Shown one piece after another: positions 35,756 through 43,159 of a stretch of DNA of 64,000 nt. The stretch spans positions 124,001-188,000 of the forward strand of contig NZ_JABVED010000012.1 in the NCBI RefSeq assembly GCF_014323725.1. The letters are read 5' to 3'. Made by a program: the position numbers and the translations under genes. How positions within the stretch are numbered: the stretch's first letter is position 1; each line of letters starts with the position of its first letter. The DNA is from Actinokineospora xionganensis. GTDB taxonomy: Bacteria > Actinomycetota > Actinomycetes > Mycobacteriales > Pseudonocardiaceae. The notes under the pieces are model-generated. The model was given only the letters and a program-made list of their open reading frames with translations. It was not told the DNA's origin and made no database searches.

Positions 35756-36282
35756 GCCCCTACGACATCCGCCAGGCCCGCGAAGCCGACCTCGACGGCG
35801 CCCGCGGCGTCATGTTCGACACCTTCTACCGCGAGTTCGGCTACGGCTACCGCCCCGAATGGCACGCCGACGCCGTCGACCTCAAGGCGGCGTACCTGCA
35901 ACCGGTGCGGCACGCCCTTTTCGTCGCGGCGAAGGACGACGAGATCGTTGCCACCACCGGGGTCCGCGCGGTCGCGCCCGCCAGCCCGCCGCACCCGGGG
36001 TGGCTGGCCGCGCGCTACGCGGGCGGGGCGACGGCGCAGCTGTTCCGGGTCTACGTGCGGCCGGAACACCGGCGGTGCGGACTGGCTCGGGAGTTGGTGC
36101 GGGTGGCTACGGAGTTCGTGGCGAACGAGCCGACGTATTCGGTGCTGTACCTGCACACGGACACACGAGTGCCCGGAGCGGAGGCGTTCTGGCGGTCGAT
36201 GGCGACGGAGGTGTACGACAACAGGGACGGCGACCCGATCGGGTTCCAGACCGTGCACTTCGAGATCCCGCTGGGCCGCTAG
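35752..36282 (+). CDS. GNAT family acetyltransferase, last gene of the operon
   Basis: A 176-residue GNAT protein with the acetyl-CoA pyrophosphate loop AQLFRVYVRPEHRRCGLARELV (V-x-P-x-x-R-x-x-G-L/A) and an N-terminal IRQAREADLDGARGV strand-helix. Its GTG overlaps the ATPase stop by four bases. In this context it could acylate the product, detoxify it, or open an imported complex. The stop overlaps the stop of the minus-strand gene at 36279 (TAG/CTA). Confidence 0.88.
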   Translation: MSPYDIRQAREADLDGARGVMFDTFYREFGYGYRPEWHADAVDLKAAYLQPVRHALFVAAKDDEIVATTGVRAVAPASPPHPGWLAARYAGGATAQLFRVYVRPEHRRCGLARELVRVATEFVANEPTYSVLYLHTDTRVPGAEAFWRSMATEVYDNRDGDPIGFQTVHFEIPLGR

Positions 36283-36692
36283 CCCCGGACCACCCACACG
36301 CCATGCTCTTCGCTGGTGACCCCGAGCACCACGTGCCCGTCCAGCGCCGCCGTGACGAACTCGGGCCGACCGGGACTGGCGTGGAGCTGCTCGGCCAGCT
36401 TGGTCGCGGCGGTCAACCGGACCAGCACCCACGGCAAGCGCAGGGCGCCGGGACCGGGAGGACTGATGAGGAACGACCCGTCGTCGGAGACCAGCCCATG
36501 CTCATCGGCGAGCCTGCGCCACTCGGCGTCGACGCGGTCCAGGTCATCGTCGTCGATCTCGGCCGCGGGAACCACGTCCAGGTTGATGACGCGGCGCCAG
36601 GCCTGCTCCGGCAGCAGGCCGCCCGCGGACTCCGCGGTGCCGACGAGCTCAAGACCGGCGGAGCGGAGCATGGCCGCACGTCGGTCATCCAT
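36279..36692 (-). CDS. protein of unknown function, 137 residues
   Basis: A soluble protein (DDRRAAMLRSAGLELVGTAE, WRRVINLDVVPAAEIDDDDL, VLVRLTAATKLAEQLHASPG) with no recognised domain. It has the look of a small mixed alpha/beta housekeeping protein. The ATG at 36692 has GGAG 8 nt upstream. It follows the valS terminator on the same strand and converges with the GNAT gene, the stops overlapping by four bases. Confidence 0.65.
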   Translation of the reverse strand: MDDRRAAMLRSAGLELVGTAESAGGLLPEQAWRRVINLDVVPAAEIDDDDLDRVDAEWRRLADEHGLVSDDGSFLISPPGPGALRLPWVLVRLTAATKLAEQLHASPGRPEFVTAALDGHVVLGVTSEEHGVWVVRG

Positions 36693-36751
36693 CAACGGAT
36701 CTCCCCGGTCATCCGAAGAAGTCGAGCATCTGGCTGACGAGGCATCGCAGG

Positions 36752-36787
36752 ACCACCCCACGATCGCGGCGGCGATCGTGGGGTGGT
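36752..36787 (-). terminator. 16-bp perfect hairpin after valS
   Basis: Arms 36752-36767 (ACCACCCCACGATCGC) and 36772-36787 are perfect complements around a 4-nt loop. It starts 15 nt past the valS stop. No T-run follows, as is usual for hairpin terminators in high-GC actinobacteria. Confidence 0.75.
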
Positions 36788-36801
36788 TCGTAGCAGTGGG
36801 G

Positions 36802-39432
36802 TCAGCTCGCGGGCAGGGCGGCGATCCGGGCGGTGATGCGCTCGATCTCCGCTGCCGCCACATCCCGGCGCCCCTGGATCTTCGCCACCACGTCCGCGGG
36901 CGCCTTGTCCGTGAACTTGGGGTTGCCGAGCTTGGCCTCGCACTGGGCGAGTTCCTTCTCCGCCGCCGTCAGGTCCTTGGTGAGGCGCTTGCGTTCCGCG
37001 GCCAGGTCGACCGTGCCGGACAGGTCCAGTTCCACCGTCACCGTGCCGCCCGGCAGCGGGACCTCGAGGGACGCGCTCGGTTCGAACGCCTCGCCCGGGG
37101 CTTCGAGGCGGGCCAGGGCCGTCACGGCGGCAGCGTGCGCCGACAGACCCGCACCGTCCACACCGGACAGTCGGGCCGGGACCTTCTGGCCGGGCTTGAG
37201 ACCCTGGTCGGCGCGGAAGCGGCGGATCTCGGTGATCAGCTTCTGCACGCCCTCGACCCGGCGGGTGGCGTCCGGGTCCGGAGCGGCGCCGGAGGTCGTG
37301 GGCCAGTCGGTGATGACGATGGATTCCTTGCCCGTCAACGACTTCCAGAGGACCTCGGTGACGAACGGGATGACCGGGTGCAGCAGCCGCAGGACCTTGT
37401 CGAGCACGTGCCCGAGGACCGCCCGGGTCGCGTCCGCGCGGGCGCCGCCCTCGGCGATCTGGACCTTCGCCAGCTCCAGGTACCAGTCGCAGTACAGGTC
37501 CCACGTGAAGTGGTAGAGGGCGTCGCAGAGCTTGGCGAACTGGAAGTCGTCGAACAGGGTGTCCACTTCGGACACCAGGGCGTCGACCTCGTCGAGGATC
37601 CAGCGGTCGGCGTCGGTCAGCTCCGCCCGGTCCGGCACGTCGACCGCCGTGGTGGCGCCGTTCATCAGGGCGAAGCGGCTGGCGTTCCACAGCTTCGTGC
37701 AGAAGTTGCGGGAACCGCCCGCCCACTCCTCGGCGAGCGCCATATCGCTGCCGGGGTTCGCGCCGCGGGCCAGGGTGAAGCGGGTGGCGTCGGCGCCGAA
37801 GCGGTCGAGCCAGTCGAGCGGGTCGATGACGTTGCCGCGCGACTTGGACATCTTCTTGCCCTGCGCGTCACGGATCAATCCGTGCAGGTAGATGTGGTCG
37901 AACGGCTGCACGCCGTCCATCGCGTACAGACCGAACATCATCATCCGGGCGACCCAGAAGAAGAGGATGTCGTAGCCGGTCGACAGGACGCTGGTCGGAT
38001 AGAACTTCGCCAGATCCGAGGTTTGCACCGGCCAGCCGAGCGTGGAGATCGGCCACAGGGCCGAGGAGAACCAGGTGTCGAGGACGTCGGGATCCTGCGT
38101 CCAGCCCTCACCGGTGGGCGGCTCCTCGTCGGGGCCGACGCAGACCACCTTGTCGTTGGGGCCGTACCAAACCGGGATGCGGTGACCCCACCACAGCTGG
38201 CGCGAGATCGTCCAGTCGTGCATGTTGTCGACCCAGTCGAAGTAGCGCTTGGCCAGCTCCGGCGGGTGCACCTCGGTGCGGCCGTCGCGCACGGCGTCGC
38301 CCGCGGCCTGCGCGAGCGGCTGGACGTTGACCCACCACTGCATCGACAGCCGCGGCTCGACGACCGTGTCGCAGCGCGAGCAGTGGCCGACCGAGTGCAG
38401 GTACGGCCTCTTCTCAGCGACGATCCGTCCCTCGGCGCGCAGCGCGGCGACGACAGCGGGCCGCGCCTCGAAGCGATCGAGGCCCAGGAACGGGCCGTGC
38501 GCGGTGATGACCGCGGCCTCGTCCATGATCGTGACGGACGGCAGGCTGTGCCGCTGCCCGATCTCGAAGTCGTTGGGGTCGTGCGCGGGGGTGACCTTGA
38601 CCGCGCCGGTCCCGAACTCCGGGTCGACGTGCTCGTCGCCGACGATCGGGATCTCGCGCCCGGTCAGCGGCAGCACGACGTAGGTGCCGATGAGGTGCTT
38701 GTAGCGCTCGTCCTCGGGGTGCACGGCCACGGCGGTGTCGCCGAGCATCGTCTCCGCGCGGGTGGTCGCGACGACGATGGCGTTGTCGCCCTCGCCATAG
38801 CGGATCGAGACCAGCTCGCCCTCGTCGTCGGAGTGGTCGACCTCGATGTCCGACAGTGCGGTGCGGCAGCGCGGGCACCAGTTGATGATGCGCTCGGCCC
38901 GGTAGATCAGGCCGTCCTCGAACAGCTTCTTGAAGATCGTCTGCACCGCGCGGGACAGGCCCTCGTCCATGGTGAACCGCTCACGGGTCCAGTCGATGCC
39001 GTCGCCGAGGCGGCGCATCTGGTCGAGGATCTTGCCGCCGTACTCGGCCTTCCACTCCCACACGCGCTCGACGAACTTCTCCCGGCCCAGGTCGTGCCGC
39101 GAGAGGCCCTCGCCCGCGAGCTGGCGCTCGACGACGTTCTGCGTCGCGATGCCCGCGTGGTCCATGCCGGGCAGCCACAGCACCTCGAAGCCCTGCATCC
39201 GCTTGCGGCGGGTCAGCGCGTCCATGACCGTGTGGTTGAGCGCGTGGCCCATGTGCAGGCTGCCGGTGACGTTCGGCGGGGGCAGCACGATCGTGAACGG
39301 CGGCTTGTCGCTCGAGGCGTCGGCGGTGAAGTAACCGGCGTCTACCCAGCCCTGGTACAGCTCCGCCTCTACCGCGGCAGGCTCCCAGGCCTGCGGGAGG
39401 TCGGTGGTCTGCATGGCTGGGGTCTGAGTCAC
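36802..39432 (-). CDS. valS: valyl-tRNA synthetase
   Basis: The 876-residue class Ia synthetase shows the HIGH motif as [15 protein letters not shown], the editing (CP1) domain with [27 protein letters not shown], the anticodon-binding domain and a C-terminal coiled coil ([20 protein letters not shown]). Length is normal. A GTG at 39432 is preferred over a TTG two codons earlier; neither has a strong ribosome-binding site, and an ATG seven codons in is also possible. No T-box leader is seen upstream. Confidence 0.97.
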   Translation of the reverse strand: MTQTPAMQTTDLPQAWEPAAVEAELYQGWVDAGYFTADASSDKPPFTIVLPPPNVTGSLHMGHALNHTVMDALTRRKRMQGFEVLWLPGMDHAGIATQNVVERQLAGEGLSRHDLGREKFVERVWEWKAEYGGKILDQMRRLGDGIDWTRERFTMDEGLSRAVQTIFKKLFEDGLIYRAERIINWCPRCRTALSDIEVDHSDDEGELVSIRYGEGDNAIVVATTRAETMLGDTAVAVHPEDERYKHLIGTYVVLPLTGREIPIVGDEHVDPEFGTGAVKVTPAHDPNDFEIGQRHSLPSVTIMDEAAVITAHGPFLGLDRFEARPAVVAALRAEGRIVAEKRPYLHSVGHCSRCDTVVEPRLSMQWWVNVQPLAQAAGDAVRDGRTEVHPPELAKRYFDWVDNMHDWTISRQLWWGHRIPVWYGPNDKVVCVGPDEEPPTGEGWTQDPDVLDTWFSSALWPISTLGWPVQTSDLAKFYPTSVLSTGYDILFFWVARMMMFGLYAMDGVQPFDHIYLHGLIRDAQGKKMSKSRGNVIDPLDWLDRFGADATRFTLARGANPGSDMALAEEWAGGSRNFCTKLWNASRFALMNGATTAVDVPDRAELTDADRWILDEVDALVSEVDTLFDDFQFAKLCDALYHFTWDLYCDWYLELAKVQIAEGGARADATRAVLGHVLDKVLRLLHPVIPFVTEVLWKSLTGKESIVITDWPTTSGAAPDPDATRRVEGVQKLITEIRRFRADQGLKPGQKVPARLSGVDGAGLSAHAAAVTALARLEAPGEAFEPSASLEVPLPGGTVTVELDLSGTVDLAAERKRLTKDLTAAEKELAQCEAKLGNPKFTDKAPADVVAKIQGRRDVAAAEIERITARIAALPAS

Positions 39433-39569
39433 GTTCAAGAGTCTACGAATGTCGGTAACGGCCGGTCGAAGCGGGCATTGAGCCGATCAGCGGTACCTAC
39501 ATCCGGACGTCATCTCGACGGCACTGCGACGTCACCGCCACGCCTTTCGGCCGGTCTAGCGTCCGCGCC

Positions 39570-40322
39570 ATGCGGAGGGTCCCGGTCGGCGCGGTGGTGC
39601 TAGCCGGCGCCATGGTCTTCATGTTCATCCTGACGAACCTGGCGGGCTGGTTCGGCGACGGCGCCCCACGCGAGACCGTGGCCGCCGACCCCGCGCGACC
39701 CTTCGTCGGCACCCCCGCCCAGGACTGGGCCGACGGCGAGGCCGGGATCGTGATCCCCCCGGTCGAGGCGGTCGGCACCCACTCGACCGAGGCGATCGCC
39801 GACGCCTACGCCCGTGCCCGCGATGTGGTGGCGGCGGCGATGCTGGAACCCGCGGTGATCATGGGCGTGGACTACGAGCCCTACCTGCGGCTGTTCGCCG
39901 CGGGCGACCAGGAGAGCCTGCGCGCGGTCCTGGCCGACCCCGAGCGGGTCGATCGCTTCGTGGTGCGGCTCGGCCCGGACACAACCCTGCTGCCGGTGCC
40001 GCCGAAGGTTCGGGGCCGGATGTGGGCGGAGTCGGGCGGAACCGGGAAGCTGCTGGTCAAGACCCGATTCGTGGTGGTCTACCCGCTGCACACCGACGAC
40101 GGCCCGCAGGTCCAGGTCGCCCGCCTGGACATGGACCTCACCGTCGTGGGCGAGGGCAGGCCCATGGCCGACCGGGGTGTCTGGCTCAACGAGACCCAGG
40201 GCTACCCGGCCGAATGCGGCCACCCAAGCGGCGTCAGCGCCATGACGGGCGGAGTGGGCCTTCCGGACGCGCTCTTCGACCCCGATCGGCCTATTGGATC
40301 CGAGTCGTCCTGCCCTCGATGA
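39570..40322 (+). CDS. single-pass membrane protein, paralogue B of the local family
   Basis: A 250-residue protein with one membrane helix near the N-terminus (VGAVVLAGAMVFMFILTNLA) and the family's extracytoplasmic domain: RPFVGTPAQDWADGEAGIV, TEAIADAYARARDVVAAAM, LLPVPPKVRGRMWAESGG, and a C-terminal Cys (SESSCPR). It lacks the long cytoplasmic head of the other two paralogues. It is followed 155 nt later by paralogue C. Unknown function. Confidence 0.8.
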   Translation: MRRVPVGAVVLAGAMVFMFILTNLAGWFGDGAPRETVAADPARPFVGTPAQDWADGEAGIVIPPVEAVGTHSTEAIADAYARARDVVAAAMLEPAVIMGVDYEPYLRLFAAGDQESLRAVLADPERVDRFVVRLGPDTTLLPVPPKVRGRMWAESGGTGKLLVKTRFVVVYPLHTDDGPQVQVARLDMDLTVVGEGRPMADRGVWLNETQGYPAECGHPSGVSAMTGGVGLPDALFDPDRPIGSESSCPR

Positions 40323-40476
40323 CCGCTGGTCTGGCTTCGACCGCCGTTCACCGCAAGGCACGTTCGGCTGGTGGGCGCGTTGCTAACACCACCCGTTGAC
40401 ACATCGATGTGGTGAGCACAGACAGTCGTCAGTCGACCCAGACCGGGAACGGTGCTGGAGCGCCCTTGGGGGGCCG

Positions 40477-41445
40477 GTGGATCAACGGGAGTTCGGCGAT
40501 CACGCGGCATTGAGAGACGCCGAGTGGCGCGACCGTGTGCGGGCGTCGGCTCGGGCCGACGTTCGGGCGATGGTGCGGGCAACCCGCAGGCGCAAGCTGG
40601 AGCGCTGGCTCGTCACCTCCATGGTGCTCGTGGCGATCGTCGCCGTGCTGATGCTGATGGTGCGCGTCGGCATGTTCGACAAGGTGCTCGCCAAGACCGA
40701 GGACCCGACCGCGGCAGCCGCCGCGCCGGTCATCTCCGACCGTCTCATCGCCGACTCCGACCGACCGTTCGACCACACCCCGGCCTCGGGCTGGGCCGAC
40801 GGCGGCGCGGGAATCCTGGTGCCGCCCGCGATGCAGATCGGCGAGTTCACCAAGGAGCAGGTCGCCTCGGCGACCGCATTGGTCCGTGACGCCCTGGTGG
40901 CCAGCAGGCTCGAACCCCGGCTGCTCGTCGAGCACGACCCGTCCCGCTACCTGTCCCTGCTCGCGCCGGACGCGCGCAAGCAGCTGGCGCCGCTGTTCGG
41001 CTCCGGCAACGAGCCGCAGGCCCAGGCCCTGGTGAGCCTGGTGTCGAAGGGCAGCCCGCTGCTGCCGGTCGAGCCGAAGGTCAACGGCCGGATGTGGGCC
41101 GAGGCCGGTGGGCCGGGTGAGCTGGTGGTGCACACCAACTATGTCTTCGCGTACGCCTTCGACGGGCCCAAGTCGAGCGACCCGATGGACCGGGTCGTCG
41201 TGGTCCGCGCGGAGGTCGACTACGTGCTGCGCACCGGTGGCCGGTGGACCGCGGGCAGCCAGGGCCTCTGGTACGGCGGCGTCGGCGGCTACGGCTATTC
41301 CATCTCGTGCGTGGAGTACAAGAAGGGCTTCCTCGCCCCGGCGTTCCGCGACGGCGACAAGATCCACCGGGTCCCCCGCCGCGACCGCGACACCTACTTC
41401 GACCCCACCGCTCCCCTGCCCGCCGAGAGCGGCTGCCCCACCTGA
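40477..41445 (+). CDS. single-pass membrane protein, paralogue C of the local family
   Basis: The 322-residue protein has a basic cytoplasmic head (RASARADVRAMVRATRRRK), one membrane helix (VTSMVLVAIVAVLMLMVRVG) and the shared outer domain: RPFDHTPASGWADGGAGIL, LLPVEPKVNGRMWAEAGGPG, VHTNYVFAYAF and C-terminal SGCPT. The middle is closest to paralogue A (18347-19306), so B and C are not a simple fresh tandem copy. The GTG at 40477 has a GGGGGG ribosome-binding stretch just upstream; an open frame extends further but is low quality. Confidence 0.8.
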   Translation: MDQREFGDHAALRDAEWRDRVRASARADVRAMVRATRRRKLERWLVTSMVLVAIVAVLMLMVRVGMFDKVLAKTEDPTAAAAAPVISDRLIADSDRPFDHTPASGWADGGAGILVPPAMQIGEFTKEQVASATALVRDALVASRLEPRLLVEHDPSRYLSLLAPDARKQLAPLFGSGNEPQAQALVSLVSKGSPLLPVEPKVNGRMWAEAGGPGELVVHTNYVFAYAFDGPKSSDPMDRVVVVRAEVDYVLRTGGRWTAGSQGLWYGGVGGYGYSISCVEYKKGFLAPAFRDGDKIHRVPRRDRDTYFDPTAPLPAESGCPT

Positions 41446-41533
41446 CCCGCGAGTCCCCACCTCCCGACAGTGAGTTCCCATTTCGCTCCCGCCTGAACTG
41501 GGAACTCACGGTCGGGAGGTGGGGACTCGCGGG
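41446..41533. repeat. 88-bp composite palindrome between convergent genes
   Basis: Arms 41446-41484 and 41495-41533 pair at 37 of 39 positions around the loop GCTCCCGCCT. It begins on the base after the stop at 41445 (+) and its right arm encodes the last residues of the minus-strand gene ending at 41506. The outer part starts CCCGCGAGTCC and the inner part carries CCCGAC and TGAGTTC, words shared with the palindrome at 62614-62785. Likely a bidirectional terminator derived from a dispersed palindromic repeat. Confidence 0.85.
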
Positions 41534-42909
41534 AGGATCGCGGACTGGACGTGGTCGAAACCGAGGGCGGACTTGAGATCGCCGTCGAGGAACGCCTGCT
41601 CCGGGACGGCGACCGTGCGGCCCGCGGTGGGTTCGAAGACCAGCAGCACACCGCGCTCGTGCGCGACGACCAGGACGTAGTGGCGCGGGACGATCCCGCC
41701 GACCAGCAGCGGCACCGGCAGGCCCTGGTCGACCGCGGCCAACACCTCGCGCAGCGTGCGGGAGATCTCGCGGCGGTCGGTGTCGTCGACCAGCCGCCAG
41801 TCGTACCGGGTGCCGAGGTGTCGGGTCAGGTAGGCGGCGACGCCCTTGGGTGAGGTGCCGACCGCCCGCGGGTAGACGACGTTCGTCTGCTTGTGGACCA
41901 CCGCGCGCTCGGCGGCGAACGCGGGCTGGAAGTCGTCGCGGGTGAGGGCCAGCGCGTACACCGGGTCATGTTCCGCGCGGGCCACGATGAGGACCGTGGT
42001 GCCGCAGGTCGTGGCCTCGTACTGGCGCACGGCGACGCCCATCCGGCTCTGCGCGGCCTCGTCGCCCCGGTCGACCAGCGACAGGTGCGACCGCAGCCAG
42101 GTCTCGTCCCGGCCGCGGATGGCCTCGGCGAACCCGCGCAGCACCTCGACGCCGTGGCCCGCCCCGACCGCCTTGAACAGCCACGCGCGCTCCGCCTCGG
42201 CGGACGCCGACGCCAGCAGCTCGGCCACCTCCGCCGACTTCGCCGCGCCCAACCGGGCGAGCTGGCTCAGCCCGAACAGGCCAGGGTCGAACCGGGCCGA
42301 CTCCAGCCCGATGTCGGCCAGTGCGACCGCGTCCCTCGGGGACAGCCCGCCCTCGACCGCGGCGGCGGCACGGGCGGCGCCACGCAGGTCGTTGAGCCTG
42401 CCCGCGGCGCGGTCGGCGGCGGTCAGGGCGTCGGTGTAAACGGCAACGCAGCCGCTGATCAGGTCGCCGACGACTCCGACCAGCTGCGCGATCCCGACCG
42501 GGTCCGGCATCGGCACGGAGCCGACATGGGTGGCGTCGTGCGCGGCCGCGGCGAGGGCCTGGTGGAGTTCGGTGTGCCTGCGCTGGTGTTCGCGCACGGA
42601 GGTGGCGAGGTCGGCGAGGGTGTCGCCGGTGGCGGTCAGCGTTGCCGCCACCCGGTCGAGGACACGGCCGGTCGCGGGGAGCGGTTCAGTCCCCAGAGCG
42701 GCCACCTGGGACCCCAGCGGGGTCAGCGATGCGCCTGCCGCCCGGTAGGCGGCGGCGAGGGCCTCCAGGGCGTCCGGGTCGCCGGGTGGGGGCTCCTTGA
42801 TCTCGTTGACCACGCCCGCCACGACGCTCACCAGCTTGACCGGGTTGAGCATCGCGCCCAGGTCGTTGAGGTTGCGCACCAGCGACGTGAGCTGCACCGG
42901 TCCGCTCAC
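41506..42909 (-). CDS. helical protein with C39-like cysteine peptidase domain
   Basis: The 467-residue protein has an alpha-helical first 130 residues (LTSLVRNLNDLGAMLNPVKL, TGDTLADLATSVREHQRRH), reminiscent of WXG100/ESX-type substrates but without a WXG motif. The last 170 residues look like a papain-like C39 fold: Q-x5-CG (QYEATTCG), His in PRHYVLVVAHE, and Asp-equivalent FEPTAG. No signal peptide is present. The GTG start overlaps the stop of the 60-residue gene before it by four bases. I infer a peptidase or peptidase-like toxin delivered by a type VII-like route; this is speculative. Confidence 0.7.
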   Translation of the reverse strand: MSGPVQLTSLVRNLNDLGAMLNPVKLVSVVAGVVNEIKEPPPGDPDALEALAAAYRAAGASLTPLGSQVAALGTEPLPATGRVLDRVAATLTATGDTLADLATSVREHQRRHTELHQALAAAAHDATHVGSVPMPDPVGIAQLVGVVGDLISGCVAVYTDALTAADRAAGRLNDLRGAARAAAAVEGGLSPRDAVALADIGLESARFDPGLFGLSQLARLGAAKSAEVAELLASASAEAERAWLFKAVGAGHGVEVLRGFAEAIRGRDETWLRSHLSLVDRGDEAAQSRMGVAVRQYEATTCGTTVLIVARAEHDPVYALALTRDDFQPAFAAERAVVHKQTNVVYPRAVGTSPKGVAAYLTRHLGTRYDWRLVDDTDRREISRTLREVLAAVDQGLPVPLLVGGIVPRHYVLVVAHERGVLLVFEPTAGRTVAVPEQAFLDGDLKSALGFDHVQSAILPRVPTSRP

Positions 42910-43088
42910 TGGGCACCGTCCAAGACCGCGAGGCAGGCGTCGAGCTCGGCGAGCAACGCGGACCGCAACCCGGCGTAGGCGTCGGCGGCGGGCGCGGACC
43001 CGCAAGCGGCGCCACCACCGCGGGTGGCGGCCTCGAACGCCTCGCGGGCCTGCCGCAGGGCGGCGGCCAGGTCGTCGGCAGTGGGCAT
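42906..43088 (-). CDS. 60-residue helical protein paired with the C39-like protein
   Basis: Begins PTADDLAAALRQAREAFEAA and is nearly all helical, with two Cys. Its stop overlaps the GTG of the following gene by four bases (GTGA). The small-helical-plus-large-effector arrangement is seen in type VII secretion loci, where the small partner acts as a chaperone or co-substrate. The ATG at 43088 has GGAGG 7 nt upstream. No named family recognised. Confidence 0.65.
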   Translation of the reverse strand: MPTADDLAAALRQAREAFEAATRGGGAACGSAPAADAYAGLRSALLAELDACLAVLDGAQ

Positions 43089-43159
43089 CCGTCGCCTCCT
43101 CGCGTGACTTACGCACCGACCGTATGGCATCCGTACCCCAGGGGGCAGAGGATGGGCGC

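Noticed and set aside
39433-39569. T-box or other leader riboswitch before valS
   Set aside because: Only about 137 bases are available and no T-box (TGG-type) core or specifier hairpin could be recognised.
36316-39603. 1095-codon plus-strand open frame across valS
   Set aside because: It is a shadow of valS, low in complexity, with no recognisable domain, while valS motifs are intact on the minus strand.
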